From: Candidatus Bathyarchaeota archaeon
GTDB lineage: Archaea; Thermoproteota; Bathyarchaeia; Bathyarchaeales; Bathycorpusculaceae
Assembly: GCA_030668645.1 (NCBI GenBank)
Contig: DAOVFC010000014.1
Coordinates: 1 to 8,508 of the forward strand
Length of the DNA: 8,508 nt
Reading direction: 5' to 3'
Positions 1 to 5,798 of the stretch are shown piece by piece (position 1 is the first letter of the stretch; each line of letters starts with the position of its first letter). The notes beneath the pieces are model-generated. The model was not told where the DNA came from. It saw only the letters and a program-made list of their open reading frames with translations, and ran no database searches. Position numbers and translations under genes: made by a program.

Positions 1-67
1 TCAACTCTTGGACACCTTCTTCATTTGAGTTAAAGAGCCTTTTGATTATGAAACACACACGCGAAGC

Positions 68-76
68 TATTTTTAG
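68..76 (+). promoter_or_regulatory. Possible TATA box for the methyltransferase gene
   Basis: An A/T-rich element (TATTTTTAG) lies about 50 bases before the predicted TTG start of the methyltransferase. An archaeal start site about 26 bases downstream would give a 5' leader of roughly 27 bases. No strong BRE is visible, and the rest of positions 1-124 shows no gene on either strand. This is weak evidence, based on position and composition only. Confidence 0.3.
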
Positions 77-124
77 AGTAAGTGGTCACTTAGTTACGTG
101 TACGAAGAGAGAGTGGGATAGTTC

Positions 125-877
125 TTGTGTAAGAAAGGGAGTGTAAAGAAAGAATGGAATGACGCCGCAGAATCTTGGGTGGACTTTGTGAGGAAAGGCA
201 AGGACTATTACAGAGATGAACTTAACAATCCTGCGACTTTTGAATTAATAGGAGATGTGAGAGGTCGACTTATACTAGACTTGGCGTGTGGAGAGGGATA
301 CAACACGAGAATCCTGGCGAGAAAAGGCGCCGAAGTAACCGGGGTGGACTTCTCAGAGAAGCTGATAGAGCTCGCAAAACGAGAAGAGGCAAAAGATAAG
401 CTGGGTATATGCTACCGTGTTTTGGACGCCGCTGATCTTAAAAGGTTTTCAAGCAGCCATTTTGACCTCGTAACTTGTTTCATGTCTCTTCAAGATATCG
501 AAGATTATAAAAGGGCAATATCTGAAGTGGCGAGGGTTTTGACGAATCGGGGTCGATTTGTTTTTTCAATTCCTCATCCGTGTTTCGAAACGATAATTGT
601 GAATGGAAAGAGGACAAGCGCGACAAGAAGATATTTCGGAGCGGCCAAGTATACTGTTCAATGGAAAATGGAGAGGCTTGCAAAGCCGTTCAAAACCACA
701 TCTTTCCACAGGACGTTGACGGACTATTTTGATGCACTCCATAAGAGTAGATTGTTTGTGTCAAGGCTTGTCGAGCCAAGACCGACACGGAGAGGATTAC
801 GGAAACATCCCCAGCTTAGAGAAGCCCTATTGATACCGCAATCAGTAATTGTCGAATCCATAAAATGCGCGTGCTAG
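125..877 (+). CDS. Class I SAM-dependent methyltransferase
   Basis: This 250-residue protein has a Rossmann-type methyltransferase fold. The SAM-binding motif I is LDLACGEG at residues 51-58, and the acidic residue ending strand 2 is D75 in GVDFS. A VLDAADLKRF segment (99-108) fits motif III, followed by FDLVTCFMSLQDI (113-125) and the post-motif strand RFVFSIPHPCF (144-154), which is characteristic of small-molecule Methyltransf_11/25-type enzymes. The C-terminal lid runs from about 160 to 246 and includes FHRTLTDYFDAL, so the protein looks full length. The start is TTG: an in-frame TAG lies only four bases upstream, and the next in-frame starts (GTG at residues 19 and 22) would cut a conserved N-terminal WNDAAESW segment. 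The acceptor substrate cannot be told from the sequence. Two DUF3795 genes follow on the same strand, but the 46-base gap with a TATA-like element argues against a tight operon. Confidence 0.85.
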   Translation: MCKKGSVKKEWNDAAESWVDFVRKGKDYYRDELNNPATFELIGDVRGRLILDLACGEGYNTRILARKGAEVTGVDFSEKLIELAKREEAKDKLGICYRVLDAADLKRFSSSHFDLVTCFMSLQDIEDYKRAISEVARVLTNRGRFVFSIPHPCFETIIVNGKRTSATRRYFGAAKYTVQWKMERLAKPFKTTSFHRTLTDYFDALHKSRLFVSRLVEPRPTRRGLRKHPQLREALLIPQSVIVESIKCAC

Positions 878-888
878 AAAGATTTTAT

Positions 889-898
889 CTTTATACTA
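889..898 (+). promoter_or_regulatory. Likely TATA box for the first DUF3795 gene
   Basis: The sequence CTTTATACTA lies about 30 bases before the GTG start at 924, directly after the methyltransferase stop. With the usual archaeal spacing, transcription would begin around 918-922, giving a leaderless or nearly leaderless mRNA. An ATG at 905 opens only a five-codon frame and is not the gene start. Confidence 0.45.
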
Positions 899-923
899 TA
901 CGATATGAAAGAGGCGAAGTAAG

Positions 924-1337
924 GTGAAGCAACCTGAAAAAGCGTTGGTTGCAGCATGTGGTGGTTACTGTGGAGGCTGTCCCGATTATCTGGCGTATAT
1001 TAACAACGATGAGAAACTGAAGAAGAAGCTTGCTAAAGAATTTTCTAAGCAATTCAACATGGATATAAAGCCTGAAGACGTTGGATGTTTGGGCTGTCAC
1101 GGTCCGATACGCAAACCCTGGTGTGCAAGCTGTTCTATCCAACAATGCACGGAGAAAAAAGGGATTCTAACCTGCGCGTTTTGTGATGAATTTCCGTGCG
1201 AGAAACTGGAAAAATATTATGAAAAGAATGAATATGGGGATAAATCCAGAGCGCACATACTTAGGCAAAAAGAGATAGGGTTGGAAAAGTGGTTGGAAGA
1301 GATAAAGAAAGAAAGCCAAGATACAAGAGACGCTTGA
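924..1337 (+). CDS. DUF3795 cysteine-rich protein (copy 1)
   Basis: This 137-residue protein matches the DUF3795 family: it opens with ACGGYCGGCPDYLAY, the family's CGxYCGxC signature, and carries many paired cysteines. Its eleven cysteines are C12, C16, C19, C55, C58, C67, C70, C75, C84, C87 and C92, and it ends with EIGLEKWLEEIKK. There is no signal peptide or membrane segment, so it should be cytosolic. The cysteine pattern suggests bound zinc or an iron-sulfur centre, but that is inference; the family has no established function I can name. The start is GTG, placed by the conserved N-terminal signature and by the TATA-like element upstream. A paralogue of nearly equal length follows at 1560; ten of the eleven cysteines align with it, C67 being the extra one. 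Confidence 0.82.
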   Translation: MKQPEKALVAACGGYCGGCPDYLAYINNDEKLKKKLAKEFSKQFNMDIKPEDVGCLGCHGPIRKPWCASCSIQQCTEKKGILTCAFCDEFPCEKLEKYYEKNEYGDKSRAHILRQKEIGLEKWLEEIKKESQDTRDA

Positions 1338-1461
1338 GGTTAGAATTAGGGCCGTGGTATGTGAAGTTAATAGACTTATTGATTAAGAGTGGCATTTAGC
1401 GCGCGCAAGTATTATGTTGTTCAGGAAGCGAAAATAAAAACACGCGCTCTTTCTACATAAT

Positions 1462-1478
1462 CGATTTTTGTGATTTTA
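1462..1478 (+). terminator. Possible T-rich terminator after DUF3795 copy 1
   Basis: Within the 222-base gap between the two DUF3795 genes, a run of thymines (GATTTTTGTGATTTT) lies about 125 bases after the first stop codon. Archaeal intrinsic termination often uses such T-tracts without a hairpin. The distance from the stop codon makes the assignment weak. Confidence 0.25.
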
Positions 1479-1494
1479 AGGCGGGGAAATGAGG

Positions 1495-1504
1495 TTTATA
1501 TAAA
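1495..1504 (+). promoter_or_regulatory. Archaeal TATA box for DUF3795 copy 2
   Basis: TTTATATAAA is a near-ideal archaeal TATA box, with a purine-rich stretch (GGGGAAATGAGG) just upstream as a possible BRE. Transcription would begin near 1525, giving a leader of about 35 bases. An AAGGA at 1545-1549 stands 10 bases before the ATG at 1560 and may act as a ribosome binding site. This is the best-formed promoter in the window. Confidence 0.7.
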
Positions 1505-1559
1505 GTTTCGTCTAACAGGAGTTGTGCGAAACGGCGAGAAATAAAAGGAAATAACTGAG

Positions 1560-1976
1560 ATGAAAGAAATTGATTACGGATTTATTGGCGCCTGTGGACT
1601 GTATTGTGGTAAATGTGATATATACCTCGCCTTTAAAAACAACGACCAGGAACTCAAAGAAGAAATTGCCAAGGATCACAATTTAAAATCTTCCTATGTC
1701 CATTGTGATGGTTGTTGGGGAGATTTTTCTAAGATATGGGGTATTGAATGGCAGGAAGGCGGCAAAACCTGCAAAATAAGAAAATGCGCCGAAAGACATC
1801 ATATTCATATATGTATCGAATGTCCAGACTTTCCTTGTCAGATGCTTGATGAATTTCACAAAAAGGGCTATAAGAAAGCAAGAAAAAACCTATTTAGGAT
1901 GAAAGAAATCGGCGTGGAGAAATGGCTCGAGGAGAAGCAGAAGCGCGCACAAAAGTCAAGCCGTTCTTATGAATGA
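1560..1976 (+). CDS. DUF3795 cysteine-rich protein (copy 2)
   Basis: A second 138-residue DUF3795 protein, with ten cysteines: C12, C16, C19 (ACGLYCGKC), C49, C52, C71, C76, C85, C88 and C93. All ten align with copy 1. The KWLEE motif after EIGVE near the C terminus is also shared, but the middle (residues 53-70, with three tryptophans and GIEWQEGG) differs clearly. The two are therefore diverged paralogues, not a recent duplication. No signal peptide or membrane helix is present. Function is unknown; metal binding is inferred from the cysteines. It has its own strong TATA box, so it is probably regulated apart from copy 1. Its stop codon lies only seven bases from the stop of the convergent ftsY gene. 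Confidence 0.82.
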   Translation: MKEIDYGFIGACGLYCGKCDIYLAFKNNDQELKEEIAKDHNLKSSYVHCDGCWGDFSKIWGIEWQEGGKTCKIRKCAERHHIHICIECPDFPCQMLDEFHKKGYKKARKNLFRMKEIGVEKWLEEKQKRAQKSSRSYE

Positions 1977-1980
1977 AAAA
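1976..1980 (-). terminator. Possible T-tract terminator after ftsY
   Basis: On the minus strand five thymines follow the ftsY stop codon after only three bases (TAG TCG TTTTT). This may terminate the long minus-strand operon. It lies at the tail of the convergent DUF3795 gene, so the two transcripts would overlap or end within a few bases of each other. No hairpin is visible. Confidence 0.3.
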
Positions 1981-1983
1981 CGA

Positions 1984-2889
1984 CTATTTCAGGATTAACT
2001 GCACAAATCTTTCCGGGTTAAACTCTTCCAAGTCATCGTACTTCTGCCCTGTCCCGATGAACAGAATCGGCTTTTTGGTTGCATATGTTACGCTTAGGGC
2101 TGAGCCACCCTTGACATCTGCATCCACTTTAGTTAGGATTGTTGCGTCTATTCCTACGCTTTTGTGAAATTCTTCCGCTTGCGTAACGGCGTCGTTTCCG
2201 GTAAGCGAATCCACGGTCAAAACTGTCAAGTCTGGACTGACAACACGCTTAACCTTCACAAGCTCGTTCATCAGATTCCGATTCGTCTGCATCCTACCCG
2301 CGGTGTCGATCAAAACAACGTTTATTCCATGAGCCTTCGCATGGTTCACGGTGTCGTAGGCTACAGCCGCTGGGTCTGCACCGTACTCGTGCTTGATCAT
2401 GCGTACGCCCAAGCGTTTCGCGTGTTCTTCCAACTGCTCTATCGAACCCGCACGGTAAGTGTCGCTGCATGCGAGAACCACGGAGTAGCCTTTCTTCATC
2501 AAGAACCTTGCAACCTTGGCTATGGTTGTGGTTTTTCCGGTGCCGTTTATGCCGACGAAAACTATGAGGAAGGGCTCATTCTTTTGGCGCTTCTCTTCAG
2601 CAGCCTTTAACAGGTCTATTTTGTCGTTTGTAAGCATGGTCTCTAGGAGCACTTCACGCAGATTTTTCTCCACGATTTTTCTGCGGTCTTCGAGTCTTTT
2701 AACCTGAATTCCATCTAAGCGTTTCTCCATCTCGTCGCACATTCGCTCTGCAACGGGAACCGCTACATCGTTTTCTATGAGGCTCATCTTAAATTCTGAA
2801 AGCACCGGACGCAAACTTTCAGCCTTAAGCTCGGTTATAGTAATCTTGTTTACGAGTCCGCTTAAACCGGATTTCAGTTTCTCAAACAT
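1984..2889 (-). CDS. ftsY: Signal recognition particle receptor FtsY
   Basis: FtsY is the membrane-associated SRP receptor GTPase that docks ribosome-SRP complexes and delivers them to the Sec translocon. The 301-residue protein has the N domain (about 1-95) and the G domain (about 105-301). The motifs visible are the P-loop GINGTGKTT (113-121), the SRP-GTPase insertion-box motif DTYRAGSIEQL (143-153), DTAGR (195-199), TKVD (253-256) and the closing motif GTGQKYDDLEEF (279-290). The last motif, with DTYRAGS, marks FtsY and not SRP54, and there is no methionine-rich M domain. It starts almost directly with the N domain and lacks a long acidic A region. The ATG overlaps the end of pfdA by eight bases, so translation is probably coupled. 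It is the last gene of the minus-strand operon. Confidence 0.96.
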   Translation of the reverse strand: MFEKLKSGLSGLVNKITITELKAESLRPVLSEFKMSLIENDVAVPVAERMCDEMEKRLDGIQVKRLEDRRKIVEKNLREVLLETMLTNDKIDLLKAAEEKRQKNEPFLIVFVGINGTGKTTTIAKVARFLMKKGYSVVLACSDTYRAGSIEQLEEHAKRLGVRMIKHEYGADPAAVAYDTVNHAKAHGINVVLIDTAGRMQTNRNLMNELVKVKRVVSPDLTVLTVDSLTGNDAVTQAEEFHKSVGIDATILTKVDADVKGGSALSVTYATKKPILFIGTGQKYDDLEEFNPERFVQLILK

Positions 2890-3328
2890 TTCCCGAAGCC
2901 TTCCTCTTCCTAAGCTCAGCCGCTAAGGCTTCAAGCTTGTTTCTATCCTCGTCGACTTTTCCTGCGACCCCTGCAAACTGTCGCTGAAGAGAAGCCATCG
3001 TCTTCTCAACATCTTCCAAACGTTTTTTGACGATGTCTTTGGCTTCCGGCCAGGTTTTTTCAACTGAAACTCCGGCGCCCATTCCGACAATAACCTTGTC
3101 ACGGTCTTCAAGTTTGGTCTTGATGTATGAACTGCCGCCGATTGGAACAAAAAGCTCCGGGTTCTTCTTCTCTTTTTCTAAGCCCTCCAAGGTTATTTTT
3201 GCGTATGTCAAATCTGTTATGACGGCGTTCACCATGTTTATTCTGGACTTCAAGGCTTCTGTCGTCTGCTCGAGAAAACGCAACTCCACGGTTAATTTCC
3301 GAAACTCTTCTTCAGCCTTACCCGCCAA
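2882..3328 (-). CDS. pfdA: Prefoldin alpha subunit
   Basis: Prefoldin is a jellyfish-shaped hexamer (two alpha, four beta) that captures unfolded proteins and passes them to the group II chaperonin. This 148-residue protein has the alpha-subunit layout: an N-terminal coiled-coil helix (about 5-50), a central beta-hairpin segment including LFVPIGGSSYIKTKL and KVIVGMGAGVSVEKT (about 59-91), and a C-terminal coiled-coil helix (about 95-145). The start is TTG, five bases after the stop of the LX gene. A GGAG about 10 bases upstream, inside the LX 3' end, supports it. The beta subunit is not in this window. The gene overlaps ftsY by eight bases. Confidence 0.92.
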   Translation of the reverse strand: MAGKAEEEFRKLTVELRFLEQTTEALKSRINMVNAVITDLTYAKITLEGLEKEKKNPELFVPIGGSSYIKTKLEDRDKVIVGMGAGVSVEKTWPEAKDIVKKRLEDVEKTMASLQRQFAGVAGKVDEDRNKLEALAAELRKRKASGNV

Positions 3329-3333
3329 CTTTT

Positions 3334-3570
3334 TTATTCTCCAACGACGAGTTTCTTCAGCAAGGAATTTTCTATCTCCTCAGGCGGCACCTCTTCAACC
3401 TTCACTATTTTTATTTGAAAACGCTTTACTCTGTGTCTACTACCTAACTCAGCGTACACTTTTTCTACAGCATGCTCAGACTTTACAGCGACAACTTCCT
3501 TTCTGAACAACGTTTTTAAATTTGGTTTTTTAATTTCACCTGTAACCCTAAAAACTTTCACTTTATTCAT
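3334..3570 (-). CDS. rpl18a: Large-subunit ribosomal protein L18Ae (LX)
   Basis: This 78-residue basic protein matches archaeal 50S protein LX, the counterpart of eukaryotic L18A/eL20. The diagnostic parts are VFRVTGEIKKPN at the N terminus, FRKEVVAVKSEHAVEKVY in the middle, and the LGSRHRVKR motif (about 42-50). It probably contacts 23S rRNA, as in other archaeal ribosomes. The ATG overlaps the last codons of aif6 by eight bases (ATGAATAA), so the two are likely translationally coupled. pfdA follows after five bases. Confidence 0.9.
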   Translation of the reverse strand: MNKVKVFRVTGEIKKPNLKTLFRKEVVAVKSEHAVEKVYAELGSRHRVKRFQIKIVKVEEVPPEEIENSLLKKLVVGE

Positions 3571-4243
3571 CTTCTTTCACAACATCCAAGGCGTTCCCAA
3601 TTATAAACATCTCTGGTCCTGTCGTCAATAAACCCGCTACAGCCGCGTAACGATTGCCAATTAAGCCTGTGCCAACATAGGGTATCCCACAGTTAATCGT
3701 GCCTACGTCAACCGGAACCTTCAAAACATCCTCCAAAAGTTTACGCTCATCTTCTTTCAGCAATGGATGCACCAGAACTCCTTTATCGGTTGCAACCGCT
3801 AACGAGCCAACGTACGGTAAACCGGCAATCTCACCTGAGACCGCTTCAACACCCAGCGTTTCAGAGATTCTCTTAATATCCGAAGGCTTTAACCGAGGGT
3901 CGACAACCGCACCGTAGTCGTTCGCCAAAACGATGTTTCCGTACGCTGTTTTATTGGTCTCCATAACAGTTATGTTGCCCTCAAAAACAGACTTTATATC
4001 CTTAAGCTCTTCATCTCGAACAAAATGCGGGAGCAGTATCCCGTTTGAGTTTGCACAAGCGAGTGCGCCTACAAGAACTGACCAGCCGATTGTGGTGTGC
4101 ACCAACTTAACTTTTAACGATTGTTTAAGTCCTTGAATTTTTTTAAGCGGAGCCCACTTAGGGATTATGAGTAATTTGTCCGTGACGAGCGAGTAAACAC
4201 CTATGCTTGCGCCACCGAAGAGGCTGAACAGGTGAATAGCCAA
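3563..4243 (-). CDS. eif6: Translation initiation factor aIF6
   Basis: aIF6 binds the large ribosomal subunit and stops it from joining the small subunit too early; its eukaryotic counterpart also acts in 60S biogenesis. The 226-residue length is normal for the family, which folds as a five-fold pentein propeller. Repeated segments of that fold are visible as SLFGGASIGVYSLVTDKLL near the N terminus, NGILLPHFVRDEEL, YGNIVLANDYGAVVDPRL, VGSLAVATDKGVLVHPLL and GLIGNRYAAVAGLLTTGPE. The start is TTG, three bases after the rpl31e stop. Translation of AIHLFSLFGG lines up with the usual family N terminus, and a GGAG about 11 bases upstream serves as ribosome binding site. It overlaps the LX gene by eight bases. 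Confidence 0.95.
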   Translation of the reverse strand: MAIHLFSLFGGASIGVYSLVTDKLLIIPKWAPLKKIQGLKQSLKVKLVHTTIGWSVLVGALACANSNGILLPHFVRDEELKDIKSVFEGNITVMETNKTAYGNIVLANDYGAVVDPRLKPSDIKRISETLGVEAVSGEIAGLPYVGSLAVATDKGVLVHPLLKEDERKLLEDVLKVPVDVGTINCGIPYVGTGLIGNRYAAVAGLLTTGPEMFIIGNALDVVKEDE

Positions 4244-4246
4244 AAA

Positions 4247-4756
4247 TCAGTCTCCTTCAGCCAAAAAGACAGTTACGTTTCCTTCCTTATCTTTCGCAGC
4301 CCTGATGCGAACCCTTCGCGGAGGTTTCTCTATTCCCCTCCTCCAAATCCTCTCGTTCACCTCGTTGCTGATGAGCAGTCTTCTCTGCTCCTCTTCAGCC
4401 TCTTCATCTATCTCCTCCCTTCCCGCCTCCAGCTTCATATGTTTAGTCACGAAAGCCTTGATTAACCGCATAGCCTTAGGCGCTCTTTTGTTAGGCGGGA
4501 CAATCCACGCCTTACGCAGAGGAACAGTGTAGATTCGCTCTTCGACAAACTCTTCTTCCTCCACTTCTCTTAGCGGCGGTTTAGCCTCCTCGGCTGCAAG
4601 AGTTTCCTCAGCAACCTCAACCTTTTCCTCTTCAGCTTCCTCTATTTCTTCAGAGGCTTTCTCTTCGCCTTCTGTTTCCTCGACAGCTTCGGTTGATTCC
4701 GCTTGCCTGCCTTCCTCAGTTTTTCCCTGTTCCTCTTTTCCGCCTTCTTCTTCCAT
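4247..4756 (-). CDS. rpl31e: Large-subunit ribosomal protein L31e with acidic N-terminal extension
   Basis: The C-terminal part (about residues 73-169) is a clear L31e: RIYTVPLRKAW, PNKRAPKAMRLIKAFV, and EVNERIWRRGIEKPPRRVRIR followed by VTVFLAEGD. L31e sits near the peptide exit tunnel of the large subunit. Two features are unusual. The first 70 residues are a low-complexity acidic tail in which 31 are glutamate, with no aspartate and few basic residues. A second acidic stretch of about 15 residues (111-125, REEIDEEAEEEQ) lies inside the core, between KHMKLE and LLISNEV, where typical archaeal L31e has almost none. At 169 residues it is far longer than the usual 80-100. The ATG is 12 bases after the rpl39e stop; no internal start would give a bare core, since the only later methionines lie within the core. 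Confidence 0.92.
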   Translation of the reverse strand: MEEEGGKEEQGKTEEGRQAESTEAVEETEGEEKASEEIEEAEEEKVEVAEETLAAEEAKPPLREVEEEEFVEERIYTVPLRKAWIVPPNKRAPKAMRLIKAFVTKHMKLEAGREEIDEEAEEEQRRLLISNEVNERIWRRGIEKPPRRVRIRAAKDKEGNVTVFLAEGD

Positions 4757-4768
4757 TACCAGAGCCGC

Positions 4769-4924
4769 CTAAGCCCTTATTTTTCGCGTTCTCCAATGCC
4801 TTCTTTTAGGATGCGTCCTAACTTTTCCGGCTGTTTTAGCTATCACCCACGTAGGAACAGGTTTACTCTGTTTCCCCGCTTTTGCCAGTCTCCGCTTTTT
4901 AGCTGTAGGCTTGTTCCGAGCCAT
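4769..4924 (-). CDS. rpl39e: Large-subunit ribosomal protein L39e
   Basis: This 51-residue, very basic protein is L39e, which lines part of the exit tunnel of archaeal and eukaryotic ribosomes. Translation gives MARNKPTAKKRRLAKAGKQ at the start, then VPTWVIAKTAGKVRTHPKRR and HWRTRKIRA before a TAG stop. The NKP, VPxWVIxKT and PKRRHWR parts are diagnostic. The ATG is two bases after the pdcd5 stop and the stop is 12 bases before rpl31e, the usual archaeal order of L39e then L31e. It has normal length and no sign of damage. Confidence 0.95.
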   Translation of the reverse strand: MARNKPTAKKRRLAKAGKQSKPVPTWVIAKTAGKVRTHPKRRHWRTRKIRA

Positions 4925-4926
4925 GC

Positions 4927-5256
4927 TCACATCCTTCTTATTTTTGTTTCACGTCTACGGCCTTGAAGCTGAATCAGTATCTGTTTCAGCTGTTCATCCC
5001 CCAGCGGTATCGGCAGTTTCCCTTGCTGCGCCAGTTGAATAAGCTGCAGTTCCAGCTGAGCTGTGAAATCGGATTTGACCATTTTCAAGTTTGACAGTCT
5101 CTGTCTTGCTTCGGAGGTTAGTATGCTTCTCAGCAGAGCTTGTTTCTGCAGTTCAAGTTGCTGCCCTACTTGAACTCTCTTCTGTTCTTCGTCTACCTTC
5201 CGCTGCAACTCCAAAAGTTTTCTTCTACGAAGTTCTTCAAGCTCTTTCTCTGTCAT
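4927..5256 (-). CDS. PDCD5-family DNA-binding protein
   Basis: This 109-residue protein belongs to the archaeal family related to human PDCD5 (TFAR19), small helical-bundle proteins reported to bind DNA non-specifically; their role in archaea is unclear. The N terminus is a charged helix (ELEELRRRKLLELQRKV), followed by LRSILTSEARQRLSNLKMV and the conserved C-terminal GDEQLKQILIQLQGRRRETKIRR. I take the ATG at 5254-5256, one base after the rps19e stop. An upstream in-frame ATG at 5293-5295 would add 13 residues that overlap rps19e and do not resemble the family. It lies between rps19e and rpl39e, its common archaeal place, which hints at a link with ribosome biogenesis or translation. Confidence 0.9.
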   Translation of the reverse strand: MTEKELEELRRRKLLELQRKVDEEQKRVQVGQQLELQKQALLRSILTSEARQRLSNLKMVKSDFTAQLELQLIQLAQQGKLPIPLGDEQLKQILIQLQGRRRETKIRRM

Positions 5257-5257
5257 T

Positions 5258-5725
5258 TCACACACTTTTCTGATACTTTTGCAGCTCCGGAACATCTTTC
5301 AACAGTTCTTTTTGAAGTTCTCCAACCAGCATATTCAGAAGTTTTCTTCCCGCCTTAGCCACTTTTCTTCCACGAGGTTTGAGAGTTTCTATCAGTCCAG
5401 CCGCTTCTAACTGCTGTAAGGCTTTTCTTATTATAGCTCCGCTGGCTTTGGCTGAGTGTTCCGGTCTAACGCCGTGATCTTTTCTTCCGCCATACTCTGC
5501 CCTTAACCTTTCGACACCTACTGGTCCATGAACGAAAATTTTCCGCATCAAAGATGCACATCGGATGTACCACCAGTCTGGGTTTTCGGGCTGTCTTTGG
5601 ACATGCGTGCCAGTTTTTACGATGCTTGCCCACGGTGGCGGAGTTACCTCGTCTACATTTTCTTTCAGATGCTTAGCTAGTTTCTCGATGAGTTTAGCTG
5701 CTGGAACGTCATATGTTGATAGCAA
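5258..5725 (-). CDS. rps19e: Small-subunit ribosomal protein S19e
   Basis: S19e is a small-subunit protein found in archaea and eukaryotes, needed in eukaryotes for 18S maturation. This 155-residue protein carries its hallmarks: STYDVPAAKLIEKLA at the N terminus, VTPPPWASIVKTGTHVQR (about 27-44), DWWYIRCASLMRKIF, GPVGVERLRAEYGG and SGAIIRKALQQLEAAGLIE. The winged-helix fold of the family fits. The start must be TTG at 5723-5725, because an in-frame TAG occurs two codons upstream and the conserved YDVPA begins at residue 5. AGAGGA about 11 bases upstream is a plausible ribosome binding site. It is one base from pdcd5, so those two are co-transcribed. The 62-base gap before it may hold a promoter or a small ORF. 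Confidence 0.95.
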   Translation of the reverse strand: MLSTYDVPAAKLIEKLAKHLKENVDEVTPPPWASIVKTGTHVQRQPENPDWWYIRCASLMRKIFVHGPVGVERLRAEYGGRKDHGVRPEHSAKASGAIIRKALQQLEAAGLIETLKPRGRKVAKAGRKLLNMLVGELQKELLKDVPELQKYQKSV

Positions 5726-5798
5726 GACTTTCTATTCCTCTTGGTGTTGTTTCCTTCAGTAATTCGCGAAGCCTAATATAAAGACTTTCACTTTTCAC
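5709..5798 (-). CDS. Possible 29-codon small ORF between yhbY and rps19e
   Basis: A GTG at 5796-5798, inside the last codons of yhbY, opens a frame of 29 codons that ends in TGA within the first codons of rps19e. The peptide would read MKSESLYIRLRELLKETTPR then GIESLAINI, with an amphipathic-looking, charged middle. Overlap at both ends is what a coupled operon gene would show, and the frame stays open upstream for about 15 further codons inside yhbY. I do not recognise the peptide, there is no clear ribosome binding site, and the same bases contain a TATA-like element. It may simply be leader sequence. Confidence 0.25.
   Translation of the reverse strand: MKSESLYIRLRELLKETTPRGIESLAINI
5775..5783 (-). 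promoter_or_regulatory. Possible internal TATA box for the rps19e genes
   Basis: On the minus strand CTTTATATT lies about 50 bases before the TTG start of rps19e, in the only gap longer than 12 bases in the block. A start site about 26 bases downstream would leave a leader of roughly 27 bases that keeps the AGAGGA ribosome binding site. It could give rps19e and the genes after it expression apart from rnp4-yhbY. Confidence 0.35.

Noticed and set aside
1..60. Short minus-strand frame ending in TGA at position 1
   Set aside because: It has only seven codons from its ATG and a stop close upstream, so it is not a credible gene end.
1398..1448. Possible stem from AGCGCG (1398-1403) and CGCGCT (1443-1448)
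   Set aside because: Six-base arms across a 39-base loop are expected by chance, and no T-tract directly follows the second arm.
2164..2610. 148-codon plus-strand open frame inside ftsY
   Set aside because: It is fully antisense to a well-conserved GTPase domain and its translation looks like low-quality shadow sequence.
3027..3506. 159-codon plus-strand open frame across pfdA and the LX gene
   Set aside because: It runs antisense across two recognisable genes and their junction, with no ribosome binding site or family resemblance.
5257..5295. Longer PDCD5 protein from an upstream ATG
   Set aside because: The extra 13 residues overlap rps19e and are unlike the family, while the internal ATG sits one base after the rps19e stop.
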